A program made the translations under genes and the position numbers. Below the pieces are notes generated by a model. That model was not told where the DNA came from, searched no databases, and saw nothing but the letters and a program-made list of their open reading frames with translations. Positions 54,508-63,404 of a DNA stretch of 64,000 nucleotides are shown here, one piece after another (within the stretch, counting starts at the first letter, position 1; every line of letters begins with the position of its first letter). Source of the DNA: Acetatifactor aquisgranensis (GTDB lineage: Bacteria > Bacillota > Clostridia > Lachnospirales > Lachnospiraceae); the NCBI RefSeq assembly GCF_943193215.1, contig NZ_CALPDH010000001.1:62001-126000 (forward strand), written 5' to 3'.

Positions 54508-55269
54508 ATGAAGAAATGGTTTACGATTGATACGATTGACGAAGATACCTATTGCATCAGCGAATACCGCCACTGGGAGGAGACCCATTGCTATCTCCTG
54601 AACGGATCCGAGGGCAGCCTGCTGATTGATACAGGGCTGGGAATCTGCGACATCCATGAGGAAGTGGAAAAGCTGACGGACAGGCCGGTCACGGCTGTGG
54701 CCACCCATATCCACTGGGACCACATCGGCGGGCATAAATATTTTCCGGAGTTCTGCGCCCATGAGGAGGAGCTGGACTGGCTGTCCGGCGGCTTCCCGCT
54801 CTCCATGGAGACGATTCGGGGCATGGTCATTGACCGGTGTGATTTGCCGGAAGGCTATGATGTCAGCGGCTATGAGCTGTTTCAGGGAAAGCCAACGCGG
54901 GTTCTGCGGGACGGGGATGTAATCGACATAGGCGGCCGGAGGATAGAAGTCTGCCACACGCCGGGGCATTCGCCGGGGCACATGTGTTTCTGGGAAAAGG
55001 AGCGGGGGTATCTCTTTACCGGGGATCTGGTTTACAAGGACACGCTGTTCGCCTATTACCCGTCCACAGACCCGGAGGCGTACCTTGCCTCCCTGGAAAG
55101 GATAGCCGCTCTGCCTGCCCGGAAGGTGTTCCCGGCGCATCATTCTCTGGATATCCGGCCGGAAATCATCTTTCGGATGCGGGACGGGTTCCGGGAGCTG
55201 AAAGAAGCCGGGAAGCTGCACCATGGGAGCGGCACTTTCGACTATGGGGACTGGGCGGTCTGGCTGTGA
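54508..55269 (+). CDS. Metallo-beta-lactamase fold hydrolase
   Basis: A 253-residue cytoplasmic metallohydrolase with the metal motif THIHWDHIGGH, a further His in TPGHSPGHMCFW, the Asp in FTGDLVYKD and His in FPAHHSLDI. These give two metal sites, typical of the glyoxalase-II/lactonase-like group. It begins 17 bases after the GyrI-like gene, with AGGAGAAAG ahead, so the two are likely co-transcribed. Substrate unknown. Confidence 0.9.
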   Translation: MKKWFTIDTIDEDTYCISEYRHWEETHCYLLNGSEGSLLIDTGLGICDIHEEVEKLTDRPVTAVATHIHWDHIGGHKYFPEFCAHEEELDWLSGGFPLSMETIRGMVIDRCDLPEGYDVSGYELFQGKPTRVLRDGDVIDIGGRRIEVCHTPGHSPGHMCFWEKERGYLFTGDLVYKDTLFAYYPSTDPEAYLASLERIAALPARKVFPAHHSLDIRPEIIFRMRDGFRELKEAGKLHHGSGTFDYGDWAVWL

Positions 55270-55282
55270 CGGGGAAGGGTTA

Positions 55283-55597
55283 TCAGCAGAACAGTACCGG
55301 CGGCAATCCGTTCTCCGGCATCAAAAAAGCGAACCATGTGAACGCTGCCAGGCACAAAGTAATCAACATGAGCGTAATCTTGCCCAGGAAAGAGACCTTG
55401 TGCCTGGGCAGAAACAGGAGGATGTTGAGCACCAACGATACGGCGCAGATAGCCACATCGAGGATGAAGTTGACCCAAAGTATGGTGCGGTTCCCGCTGC
55501 CCAGAGTTCCCAGGATGAAAAAGGCGGCGGCAAAGATGCCATAATTTGCCCACAGCCAGATAACGATTTTTTTGCTGTCAGATGATAGTCTGTTCAT
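55283..55597 (-). CDS. Small membrane protein of the LytTR-DUF3021 operon
   Basis: A 104-residue protein with three membrane spans. Its ATG overlaps the end of the DUF3021 gene by 4 bases, which indicates translational coupling. No family recognised. Confidence 0.75.
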   Translation of the reverse strand: MNRLSSDSKKIVIWLWANYGIFAAAFFILGTLGSGNRTILWVNFILDVAICAVSLVLNILLFLPRHKVSFLGKITLMLITLCLAAFTWFAFLMPENGLPPVLFC

Positions 55598-56061
55598 TGC
55601 AGTCCCTCCTTGTCCGCCTGGATGGCGTTCCTTATTTTTACAATATCATTCCGCAAGTTTATCCAGCCGATGAGATACAGCAGCGCCGATATGGATCCAA
55701 GGAAAATCAGATAGCTGAATATTCCGACGAACAGATGTTCATACCAGCGCCCCAAAAATGAGACCGGCCCAAGCCCGGCGGTCAGAGCGCACAGATACCC
55801 CGCAGCCTGTCTCCACAAGGCCAGATTCGTACTGTTCCCGATAGCATACGCAGCCCCGCACATCCCTCCCAGCCAGAGAAAGGCCAGAATCTGCAGAATC
55901 CCGGCAGTCATTCCATTTCCGTAATCAGCCGCCAGCGCAGGCAGCACAAAACAGAATTCGCCCGTGTTCAGGCGCAAGGATAGCAGGATGGAAAAGAGCA
56001 GAAAGGCAAAGCTTCCCCAAAGCATCCCGTTTACGCCGCATTTTAAGATTGTTTTCTTCAT
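55594..56061 (-). CDS. DUF3021 family membrane protein
   Basis: A 155-residue protein with four membrane spans, similar to the DUF3021 proteins that are normally encoded next to a single-domain LytTR regulator, which is the case here (10 bases apart). In such pairs the membrane protein often restrains the regulator. The early stretch GMLWGSFAFLLFSILLS is family-like. Confidence 0.8.
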   Translation of the reverse strand: MKKTILKCGVNGMLWGSFAFLLFSILLSLRLNTGEFCFVLPALAADYGNGMTAGILQILAFLWLGGMCGAAYAIGNSTNLALWRQAAGYLCALTAGLGPVSFLGRWYEHLFVGIFSYLIFLGSISALLYLIGWINLRNDIVKIRNAIQADKEGLQ

Positions 56062-56071
56062 TCACATCACC

Positions 56072-56521
56072 TCATATCCCCAATGATTTTTTGATTTTTG
56101 GAATATATCTTCTTGACACATAAGTGTACACATCCTCCCTGAAACGGATACAGATTCTCCCGGTAACGCTCAGGTCGATATCCTGAATCTTCCTGACATG
56201 GATGATTTCGGAGTTGGATATCCGCAGAAAGCGCTGCCTGTCAAGCAGTTCCTCCAGTTCGTACAGCCTGTGGCGGAGCAGGTATTCTGCTTTGGCCGTC
56301 TGGACATACACCTTTTGGTTCGCGGCATATATCCGCAGGATGTCCGCCACATCAATCAGGTACGCCTTGTCGCCGATATAGCCGGTGAGCGAAGCAGTAG
56401 GTTTTTTATCAAAATCCTCTATGACGTCCACAAGACGGCAAAGGAACCGGCTCCTTTTTTCCGCTGTGATCAGAACCTGCGTATCTTTCACCTCCGGGTC
56501 GATTTTCACTGTAACATTCAA
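56072..56521 (-). CDS. LytTR DNA-binding domain regulator
   Basis: A 149-residue regulator without a receiver domain. The LytTR part (about 50-149) shows AYLIDVADILRIYAANQKVY, LEELLDRQRFLRISNSEIIH and VRKIQDIDLSVTGRICI. Translation probably starts at TTG 56521 (NVTVKIDPEV), because AGGAGGTGAGGAC lies just before it; longer in-frame sequence upstream has no family resemblance. Forms an operon with DUF3021, probably activating its own transcription. Confidence 0.88.
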   Translation of the reverse strand: MNVTVKIDPEVKDTQVLITAEKRSRFLCRLVDVIEDFDKKPTASLTGYIGDKAYLIDVADILRIYAANQKVYVQTAKAEYLLRHRLYELEELLDRQRFLRISNSEIIHVRKIQDIDLSVTGRICIRFREDVYTYVSRRYIPKIKKSLGI

Positions 56522-57078
56522 GTCCTCACCTCCTAAGCTTTCTGTGATGATTATATCTGATTCCTGGCGGGAAATCCATATTTTGGCCGTAGGTGGCGGC
56601 AGATTCGAGATGGACGGTAAAAGGGTACTGTCAAGAATTACAAACAATAGTTGCAAAAAGAACCCATAGGGTAACCAGTATTCCACGACCACTTGACAAA
56701 CTGCTCTGCGGCTATCCTGCCAATTTTCTCCCGTTCTCTTTTCCATCTTTTCTCCCTATGCTCTTTTCTTTCTGTTTCTGTTATAATAGCAAGTCCCTGG
56801 AGGGCTACTTGGACGCGACAAGCCGGATTTATATTTTATTTATGGTCTCCAGCAAAGCTTTTATTTTTTATCGGCTGTTTTTCCGCCTCCAGGAACCTGT
56901 CATTTCCGCGGACGAAATCATATTCTTGGCGCTCCAGCTCCTTCCCGCCGGAGGGCAAAAAGGAGCAGATAGGAAAATCAGGCCGATATCGGTCTGAAAT
57001 GCCGATAATGCCGATTTGCGTGCTGATTTGGACAGGACACTTTTACAGAACTGTCCGGCAGTGGTATAATAAGCCGTA
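56522..57078. other. Intergenic region, no gene recognised
   Basis: On the minus strand TATAAT near 56550 is a possible -10 for the LytTR operon and a TTGACA lies near 56630. On the plus strand TATAATAG near 56784 and TATAATAAG near 57065 are -10-like. No frame has a ribosome site plus family resemblance. Confidence 0.35.
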
Positions 57079-57733
57079 GGGGCAGGGCATCCGGCTTTAC
57101 ATAGACTATGCGAAGAGAGAGTCCTGTGATATAGATTCGTATACAGGGGAGTGTTTTTTTCAGCTTCCGCCATATGATATTTGGAAGGAATTTGCAGAGG
57201 AATACGAGGAAGCGATACAGGAAGAAGAGGATGAAGAGGATGAAGATGCAGAGGATTGGGAAAGCCCTGTGAAGAAATGGGAATCTTTCGAGAAAACCAT
57301 CCTTAGTGAGGAAGAGCCGCACGCACGGTTCTGTAAGGGTATCGTGAGGTGACTGTCTGCGTTGATACCGATATAGAAGATCTCGAGATAGATTATATCG
57401 AAGTCGAGTTGGTCACTGGCAAGACCGTGACGGTGGACTGGGATGAAAGTGACATCACACGGGAAGACGATGGTTTTGAGGCCCGCTATAAGGGGGGCTT
57501 TTGATGAGGAATATGCGAACGGGAAGCTGTCCAGTCTCCATGGGATGCAGATTGAATATATGAGTCTCGATACGGAATCCGACAGCGATTCGGATATTGT
57601 CATAACGGATATGACTTTTGAGGATGAAGGAGAACGGTATACCCGGAGCATCTTCTTCCTGTCCTTAATCTGCTGCAGGGCAGAACTGACAGATTTGTCA
57701 TCTGGCCATAAAATGCCCCGAATCTGCCATTGA
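57079..57733 (+). pseudogene. Acidic protein gene with several frameshifts
   Basis: Three successive frames each give protein-like sequence. First: RLYIDYAKRESCDIDSYTGE, with a Glu/Asp-rich helix, to a stop at about 57351. Second: VTVCVDTDIEDLEIDYIEVE and VTGKTVTVDWDESDI, to a stop near 57504. Third: FDEEYANGKLSSLHGMQIEY and SDSDIVITDMTFEDEGERYT. The order and composition suggest one original gene of roughly 200 residues. No family name recognised and no good start is left. Confidence 0.6.
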
Positions 57734-57822
57734 TGTTTCCTGTGTCAAACCCCTTTGACGCCTGTTTTCAGGCCAATGTCAAAGGCTTTTGGTGGAACTT
57801 GCACCTGTCTGATGGTACACTC

Positions 57823-57946
57823 GGGGCAGGTCAGGGATACAAGTCGCCGTTGCAAGGCGGGGCAGGTCAGGGATACAAGTCGCCGTTGCAAGGCGGGGCA
57901 GGTCAGGGATACAAGTCGCCGTTGCAAGGCGGCGCAGGTCAGGGAA
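57823..57946 (+). repeat. 36-bp tandem repeat, three copies plus a part
   Basis: Identical units start at 57823, 57859 and 57895 (each begins GGGGCAGGTCAGGGATACAA and ends GTTGCAAGGC), followed by a partial, slightly changed copy at 57931. The unit is a multiple of three and has no stop in several frames. It lies directly upstream of the XRE gene. Confidence 0.95.
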
Positions 57947-58024
57947 CGCATGTAAGGGCATGTTCCGGACGCAGCCCGCAGACCGGCAGGCATCAGGGAA
58001 ATAAAAGGAAAGGAGAGAGGAAAA

Positions 58025-58603
58025 TTGGAAGTCGGAGCGCAGATCAGGAAGTATCGCAGCAATATGGGAATCTCACAGGAGCAGCTGGCCGAAAAGGTGT
58101 ACGTCAGCAGGCAGACTGTCTCTAACTGGGAAACGAATAAGAATTACCCGGATATCCACAGCCTGTTGCTGTTAAGCACACTGTTCGACATATCCCTTGA
58201 CCAATTGATAAAAGGAGATGTTGAACGCATGAGAAAAGAAATCAAGGAAACGGAAATCAGGAGGCTGAACCGCTATGGAAACATCTATGCGGCGCTCCTG
58301 GCATCGACAGTGCTCTCGGCGGTGCCCCTTGTCGCGTGGATGGGCTGGTACGCGCTCATTCCATGGGCAGCGCTGGCTGGGGTCACAATGTATTTTGCGG
58401 TGAAGGTGGAGAAAGTCAAAAAGGACAATGACATCCATACCTACAAAGAAATCGTCGCGTTTACGGAAGGACGGCGGCTGGACGAGATGGAGACCTGGCA
58501 GGAGCTTGGAAAACGTCACTACCAAACGGTGCTGTACGCGCTTGGAAGCGCGGCAATCGGTTTCATAGTGAGCTTTTTTCTGGCAAAACTCTTTCTGGCA
58601 TGA
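58025..58603 (+). CDS. XRE regulator with C-terminal membrane domain
   Basis: A 192-residue protein. Residues 1-65 form a Cro/C1 helix-turn-helix (IRKYRSNMGISQEQLAEKVY, SRQTVSNWETNKNYPD). A charged linker follows, then two membrane spans (about 90-125) and a last span at the C-terminus. Such membrane-bound XRE proteins are common in Firmicutes and may sense membrane signals. TTG start after AAAGGAGAGAGG. Confidence 0.85.
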   Translation: MEVGAQIRKYRSNMGISQEQLAEKVYVSRQTVSNWETNKNYPDIHSLLLLSTLFDISLDQLIKGDVERMRKEIKETEIRRLNRYGNIYAALLASTVLSAVPLVAWMGWYALIPWAALAGVTMYFAVKVEKVKKDNDIHTYKEIVAFTEGRRLDEMETWQELGKRHYQTVLYALGSAAIGFIVSFFLAKLFLA

Positions 58604-58684
58604 ACGGCCCCGGAAGGCTGTAAGAAGACCGAAAGAAGGCCCAAAAAGACGGAAAGAAAGGCGAAAAGAAGTTCAAAAATAAGA

Positions 58685-58712
58685 TTGCCTATCCGCAAAT
58701 CCATGATATAAT
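58685..58712 (+). promoter_or_regulatory. Probable trpS promoter
   Basis: TTGCCT, 16 bases, TATAAT. A second -10-like TATAAT lies near 58743. The leader is about 200 bases; no T-box motif was found in it. Confidence 0.5.
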
Positions 58713-58802
58713 AGTCAAAGAGCGATTCTACTATCAAAGTGCTATAATGGGTGTTGGCCAGGGATGGTGCCAAGTCCTCTGTCATTGCCAGGAAGGGGTG
58801 CA

Positions 58803-58866
58803 ATGTCCAGGAACGGTCATAGCGGCCAGGAGAGGTCACGATGTCCGGAAACGGTCACATCGGCCA
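58803..58866 (+). repeat. Imperfect 38-bp direct repeat in trpS leader
   Basis: ATGTCCAGGAACGGTCATAG at 58803 and ATGTCCGGAAACGGTCACAT at 58841, each followed by CGGCCA. The units are GC-rich and lie between the promoter and trpS. Confidence 0.75.
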
Positions 58867-58917
58867 CCGTGGCCATTCCCCGGGCCGCAGACATCCCGTA
58901 TAAAGGAGACAATTATC

Positions 58918-60018
58918 ATGGAAAACAAAGCATGCGACAAAATCATCCTCACAGGAGACCGCCCCACGGGCAGGCTGCACATAGGCCACTATATCGGATC
59001 CCTGCTCAGGCGGGTGGAGCTGCAGAATTCCGGCGAGTATGAGAAGACATTCATCATGATCGCCGATGCCCAGGCTCTCACGGACAACATCGAGAACCCT
59101 GAGAAGGTGCGCCAGAACATCATCGAGGTGGCCTTGGACTATATCGCCTGCGGCCTTGACCCGGAGAAGTCCACTCTGCTCATCCAGTCCCAGATTTCGG
59201 AGCTGTGCGAGCTGACATTCTACTACATGGACTTAGTCACAGTGGCCAGGCTCCAGCGCAACCCTACCGTGAAGAGCGAGATCCAGATGCGCAATTTCGA
59301 GTCCAGCATCCCTGTGGGCTTCTTCACCTACCCCATCAGCCAGGCGGCGGACATCACCGCCTTCAAGGCCACCACAGTCCCCGTGGGGGACGACCAGCTG
59401 CCCATGATCGAGCAGACCAGGGAGATCGTGCACAAGTTCAACACGGTGTACGCCCCTGTGCTGGTGGAGCCGGAAGCCCTTCTGCAGGAGAACGAGGCCA
59501 GGCGCAGGCTCCCGGGCACGGACGGCAAGGCCAAGATGAGCAAGTCCCTGGGCAACTGCATCTACCTGGCGGACACGGCGGATGAAGTGCGCACGAAGAT
59601 TATGAGCATGTTCACAGACCCGCTGCACCTGCAGGTCAGCGACCCTGGCCATCTGGAGGGCAACACGGTATTCACCTATCTGGACGCCTTCTGCAGGCAG
59701 GAGCATTTCGAGCGGTATCTGCCCGACTACGCGAACCTGGACGAACTGAAGGCCCACTACCAGAGAGGCGGCCTGGGGGACGTGAAGGTGAAGAAGTTCC
59801 TGAACAACATCATGCAGGAGACCCTGGAGCCCATCCGGAACCGCAGGAAAGAGTGGGAGAAGGACATCCCCGCCATCTATGATATCCTGAAGAAGGGCAC
59901 CGATGAAGCCAGGGAGGTGGCGGCAAGAACTCTGTCCGAGGTCAAGAGCGCCATGCGCATCAATTATTTTGAAGACGCAGAACTGATACGCGCCCAGGCC
60001 GAGAAATACGAGGCGTAG
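58918..60018 (+). CDS. trpS: Tryptophanyl-tRNA synthetase
   Basis: A 366-residue class I synthetase that charges tRNA-Trp. The HIGH-type motif is GRLHIGHYIGS and the KMSKS motif KAKMSKSLGN; the Trp-binding loop region includes MIADAQALTDN and SQAADITAFKAT. The ATG at 58918 follows AAAGGAG; the frame continues upstream through the leader but without family resemblance. Confidence 0.97.
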   Translation: MENKACDKIILTGDRPTGRLHIGHYIGSLLRRVELQNSGEYEKTFIMIADAQALTDNIENPEKVRQNIIEVALDYIACGLDPEKSTLLIQSQISELCELTFYYMDLVTVARLQRNPTVKSEIQMRNFESSIPVGFFTYPISQAADITAFKATTVPVGDDQLPMIEQTREIVHKFNTVYAPVLVEPEALLQENEARRRLPGTDGKAKMSKSLGNCIYLADTADEVRTKIMSMFTDPLHLQVSDPGHLEGNTVFTYLDAFCRQEHFERYLPDYANLDELKAHYQRGGLGDVKVKKFLNNIMQETLEPIRNRRKEWEKDIPAIYDILKKGTDEAREVAARTLSEVKSAMRINYFEDAELIRAQAEKYEA

Positions 60019-60089
60019 GGCAGAAAAGCCGTATTCTGACAGTAAACTGAGAATAGATTTTCCTCCCCCGGAGATAATAATGGTAGTTA

Positions 60090-60237
60090 GCCGTCGCGCA
60101 GCGACAGCCCTGTATACAGCCTGGTAAAGTCGCGAAGACGCACGAGGGAAAATTTTGCGAGTGAACTTTCGAGAAAAATTTCCTCTCAAAAAAGTGCGTC
60201 GAAGTGACTTTACCCTTCAGAGCCGTCGCGCAGCGAC
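60090..60237. repeat. Palindromic element upstream of spoVAD
   Basis: Two identical 16-base blocks, GCCGTCGCGCAGCGAC at 60090 and 60222, each contain their own 5-bp stem (GTCGC-GCA-GCGAC). Between them is a large inverted repeat: GGTAAAGTC and GACGCAC (from 60123) against GTGCGTC and GACTTTACC (to 60214), with GAGG-AAAATTT type pairing inside. Also a CTGTATACAG palindrome at 60110. This looks like a small non-coding mobile or REP-type element, unrelated to the other palindromic family. Confidence 0.75.
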
Positions 60238-60256
60238 TTAATTAGGAGGAAAATCT

Positions 60257-61285
60257 ATGAACCAGAAATTGGGCAGAGCCAGCGTCCGGCTGGAGAGGCC
60301 GGTATATATCCTGAACAGCGCCAGCATAGTGGGCACCAAGGAGGGACAGGGGCCCTTGGGCCTGCTGTTCGACAAGGTAGGCCGGGACGACATGTTCGGC
60401 TGCAAGACCTGGGAGGAGGCGGAGAGCGCCCTCCAGAAAGAGGCCGTGGGACTGGCCCTGGAAAAGGCGGGTCTGCGGCCGGAAGACATTTCCTATATCT
60501 TTGCGGGTGACTTGCTGGGTCAATCCATGGCCACTTCTTTCGGCATCTCTTCCTATCAGATTCCCCTGCTGGGCGTATACGGCGCCTGCTCCACCTGCGG
60601 TGAGTCGCTGGCTCTGGGGGCCATGAGCATCGCCGGCGGCTTTGCCGACAAAGTTGCCTGCGTCACCTCCAGCCATTTCGCCAGCGCGGAGAAGGAATTC
60701 CGCTTCCCCCTGGACTATGGCAGTCAACGGCCCCTCTCCGCCACCTGGACTGTCACAGGCAGCGGGGCCTTTGTGCTGACGGATGAACCGGAGGGAGGAG
60801 GGCGGAAAGCCAGAGCCCGGATCAGCGCCATGACCGTGGGGAAAGTGGTGGATTACGGCCTGAAGGACTCCATGAACATGGGGGCATGCATGGCTCCGGC
60901 AGCGGCTTCCACCCTGGAACAGCACTTCACTGACTTTGCCGGTCAACCGGAAGAATACGACAAAATCATCACCGGCGACCTGGGAAAGGTGGGCCAGCGT
61001 GTGCTGATCGACCTGCTCCGTAAGCAGGGCTACGACATATCCGAGCAGCATATGGACTGCGGCCTTGAAATATATGACGCGGCCTCCCAGGACACCCATG
61101 CCGGGGGAAGCGGCTGCGGCTGCAGCGCCGTGACCCTGTCCGCCTATATCCTGAAGCAGCTGGAGGAGGGCAACTGGAAAAAGGTGCTCTTCATGCCCAC
61201 TGGCGCATTGCTGAGCAAGACCAGCTTCAACGAGGGCATGAGCGTGCCGGGCATCGCCCATGCGCTGGTGATTGAGACCATATAG
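60257..61285 (+). CDS. spoVAD: Stage V sporulation protein AD
   Basis: A 342-residue soluble, thiolase-fold protein that binds dipicolinic acid during spore formation. Typical stretches are YILNSASIVGTKEGQGPLG, FAGDLLGQSMATSFGISSYQ, LLGVYGACSTCGESLALGAM and HAGGSGCGCSAVTLSAYILK. AGGAGGAAAATCT precedes the ATG. It normally follows spoVAC directly; here its upstream neighbour is a palindromic element and then trpS. Its function needs SpoVAC and SpoVAE, both present elsewhere in the window. Confidence 0.97.
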   Translation: MNQKLGRASVRLERPVYILNSASIVGTKEGQGPLGLLFDKVGRDDMFGCKTWEEAESALQKEAVGLALEKAGLRPEDISYIFAGDLLGQSMATSFGISSYQIPLLGVYGACSTCGESLALGAMSIAGGFADKVACVTSSHFASAEKEFRFPLDYGSQRPLSATWTVTGSGAFVLTDEPEGGGRKARARISAMTVGKVVDYGLKDSMNMGACMAPAAASTLEQHFTDFAGQPEEYDKIITGDLGKVGQRVLIDLLRKQGYDISEQHMDCGLEIYDAASQDTHAGGSGCGCSAVTLSAYILKQLEEGNWKKVLFMPTGALLSKTSFNEGMSVPGIAHALVIETI

Positions 61286-61370
61286 CCATGAAACAGAGAA
61301 GAGCATGAGAGAAATCGGGCATCTGACTGCTGCAAAACAGCCGTCGGCTGTCCGATTCTGCTGTTGTCTG

Positions 61371-61399
61371 TTGACAAAGAATCAATAGAACTATATAAT
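61371..61399 (+). promoter_or_regulatory. Consensus vegetative promoter
   Basis: TTGACA (61371-61376), 17 bases, TATAAT (61394-61399), about 80 bases before the zinc-ribbon gene. Confidence 0.8.
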
Positions 61400-61477
61400 A
61401 TAGAATAGTGAGGGGTATTTGATGGCATTTTGCAAATGCTTACATATTATTTAAAGAAGGAAAGGGGTAAAGAAGTT

Positions 61478-61945
61478 ATGGCAAATTGGAGAGAGAAGCT
61501 GAATCAGGCGGCACAGAACACGATTTCCAAGAGCAAGGAGGTAGCCGGCGTGGCGAAGCTCAATGTGGAAATCAGCACATTGAACCAGAGCATGAAGAAC
61601 ATCTATACGGAAGTGGGCAAATATGTCCTGGAGAATGGCTTTCTGTCCGAGGACGAGACTGTGGCAGAGTGGGCATCCAAGGCTGCGGATATCAAAGCGG
61701 ACATCGAGGCCAATACGGAGAGAATCAAGACGCTGAAGAATGTCAATACCTGTCCGGGCTGCGGCGCAGAGGTGCCTAAGAGCAGCAAGTTCTGTGACAA
61801 ATGCGGCACGCCAATCGTGGTGGCCAGCACGGATCCTGTAAACGAGGAAAAGGAGATTATCGACGCGGACTACAGCGAGGCTCCCCAGGAGACGGAAAAG
61901 GCGGAAGAAGTGAAGTCCGGGGAGACAGAGGGAACAGAGGTTTAA
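61478..61945 (+). CDS. Zinc-ribbon protein with N-terminal coiled coil
   Basis: A 155-residue protein. Residues 1-90 are helical and charged (LNQAAQNTISKSKEVAGVAK). Next come two CxxC pairs of a zinc ribbon, CPGCGAEVPKSSKFCDKCG, and an acidic tail. The start has GGAAAGGGG ahead and a consensus promoter. Common in Clostridia; function unknown. Confidence 0.85.
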   Translation: MANWREKLNQAAQNTISKSKEVAGVAKLNVEISTLNQSMKNIYTEVGKYVLENGFLSEDETVAEWASKAADIKADIEANTERIKTLKNVNTCPGCGAEVPKSSKFCDKCGTPIVVASTDPVNEEKEIIDADYSEAPQETEKAEEVKSGETEGTEV

Positions 61946-62009
61946 AGGCCGCCGGGGGACGAAAGAGAGGCACAGGCAGGAAAAAGGGGAGGTGGGCGTT
62001 CTGCGCAGA

Positions 62010-62243
62010 ATGGAATTCAAGATGGAGCGAAAAGGCCTGTTAGAGCCCGGACAAAGGATTACGGTGACAGAGGGTCTGCTTCCCAGCAACTATTACTATG
62101 TGATAGACCCGGCTCTCGCCATGTCCGCCAATATTCCTTTCCGCAATCGTCTGAAGAGCGGCGAGGGCGTAGTGGTGGATGTGGTGGAAAATGCCAGAGG
62201 CTTTTATGTGACGGCGGAGTTTGACGAGCCGGAGACGGACTGA
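62010..62243 (+). CDS. Small conserved-looking hypothetical protein
   Basis: A 77-residue beta-rich protein (KGLLEPGQRITVTEGLLPSN then YYYVIDPALAMSANIPF). A start at GTG 61992 is also possible; GGGGAGG lies between the two, too close for one and too far for the other. No family recognised. It lies between the zinc-ribbon gene and ridA. Confidence 0.6.
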   Translation: MEFKMERKGLLEPGQRITVTEGLLPSNYYYVIDPALAMSANIPFRNRLKSGEGVVVDVVENARGFYVTAEFDEPETD

Positions 62244-62278
62244 AATTTTTCAAATAATAAAGAAAAGAGGAAATTACC

Positions 62279-62653
62279 ATGTTAAAGAAGATTTCGACAG
62301 ATAAAGCGCCCGCGGCAATCGGCCCTTATTCACAGGGCATCATCGCAAACGGCATGCTCTTCGCGTCGGGCCAGATTCCCATCAACCCTGCCACAGGCAA
62401 TATAGAGGGCGAGGATATCACTGCCCAGGCTGAGCTTGTGATGAAGAATGTGGGCGCACTGTTGGCGGAGGCAGGGACTGACTACACAAATGTAGTCAAG
62501 ACTACCTGTTTTCTGGCTGATATGGGAGATTTTGCCGCGTTCAACGAAGTATATGCCAGATATTTCACGGAGAAGCCGGCCAGGAGCTGCGTTGCGGTAA
62601 AGACCCTGCCCAAGAATGTCCTCTGTGAAGTGGAAGTCATCGCTGCGGTGTAG
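62279..62653 (+). CDS. ridA: RidA family reactive enamine/imine deaminase
   Basis: A 124-residue cytoplasmic protein that hydrolyses 2-aminoacrylate and related imines to protect PLP enzymes. Signatures are APAAIGPYSQGI, FASGQIPINPATG, and the arginine-bearing PARSCVAVKTLPKNVLCEVE. AAAGAGG before the ATG. It is followed after 3 bases by aroK. Confidence 0.95.
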   Translation: MLKKISTDKAPAAIGPYSQGIIANGMLFASGQIPINPATGNIEGEDITAQAELVMKNVGALLAEAGTDYTNVVKTTCFLADMGDFAAFNEVYARYFTEKPARSCVAVKTLPKNVLCEVEVIAAV

Positions 62654-62656
62654 GAG

Positions 62657-63151
62657 ATGAAGGATAATATCGTGCTGATTGGAATGCCCGGAGCGGGAAA
62701 GAGCACCGTGGGCGTGGTGTTGGCCAAGCGGCTGGGATACCGCTTCGTGGATTCCGATCTGGTGATTCAGGAAAAACATGACAAGCTGCTCCACGAGCTG
62801 ATAGAAGAGCATGGCGTGGAGGGCTTCTGGAAGATTGAAGAGGAGGTAAACGCCTCCTTAAAGCCCCGCAGGAGCGTCATCGCCACAGGCGGAAGCGTCA
62901 TCTACGGAGCGTGTGCCATGGAGCACCTGCGGGAAATCGGCACAGTGGTTTATCTGAAGCTTCCTCTTGAGGATGTGGCCGAGCGTCTGGGGGATTTGAA
63001 TGCCAGGGGCGTGACGCTGATGCCGGGCCAGACCCTTGCGGATCTTTATGAGGAGCGGGTTCCCCTGTATGAGAAGTATGCCCATGAAACGATAGACTGC
63101 CATGGGATACGGATTCGGGAAGTGGTCCAGAGGATTGCGGTCTTGAACTGA
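62657..63151 (+). CDS. aroK: Shikimate kinase
   Basis: A 164-residue kinase that phosphorylates shikimate in aromatic amino acid synthesis. The P-loop is GMPGAGKST; the shikimate site includes FVDSDLVIQ, ATGGSVIY and the lid region LNARGVTLMPGQTLADLY with arginine. GGAG lies close to the start, next to the ridA stop. No other aro gene is in the window. Confidence 0.93.
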   Translation: MKDNIVLIGMPGAGKSTVGVVLAKRLGYRFVDSDLVIQEKHDKLLHELIEEHGVEGFWKIEEEVNASLKPRRSVIATGGSVIYGACAMEHLREIGTVVYLKLPLEDVAERLGDLNARGVTLMPGQTLADLYEERVPLYEKYAHETIDCHGIRIREVVQRIAVLN

Positions 63152-63404
63152 CAGGCATCGCCCGCAGGCCATAAATAAGCAGCAAACGGGCCATAGAATG
63201 AAAGAGCAGATACATAATCTTCAAAAAATGGCAGATACTAGTCCCATGAAACCGAAATTCATGCTGACGATTGTTAAAACTTGCCAGGCAACCCGATTCA
63301 CGAGCGAAAGCTTCCAGGGACATTGCGGCAGATTTTACCGCTCGTGAGTATGGCAAAGAAAGGAGCGGGCAGCCGTTTTGGACCGCCCGCAGAGGGAGTA
63401 GTAT
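63152..63404 (+). other. Intergenic region before spoVAE
   Basis: An inverted repeat CACGAGCG (63299-63306) with CGCTCGTG (63339-63346), and GCGGGC/GCCCGC flanking a loop just before the spoVAE ribosome site. A 49-residue frame from about 63198 (MKEQIHNLQKMADTSPMKPK) has no ribosome site and is not supported. Confidence 0.4.

Noticed and set aside
57823..57946. Possible CRISPR array
   Set aside because: The repeats are directly adjacent, with no unique spacers, and no cas genes are present.
57730..58125. A 131-residue frame containing three copies of a 12-residue repeat
   Set aside because: It arises from the 36-bp DNA repeat, which is open in several frames on both strands, has no ribosome site and overlaps the real XRE gene.
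58740..58917. T-box riboswitch before trpS
   Set aside because: No T-box consensus, specifier-loop layout or antiterminator/terminator pair was seen.
63198..63347. A 49-residue frame before spoVAE
   Set aside because: No ribosome site, no recognised family, and its end falls in the inverted repeat.
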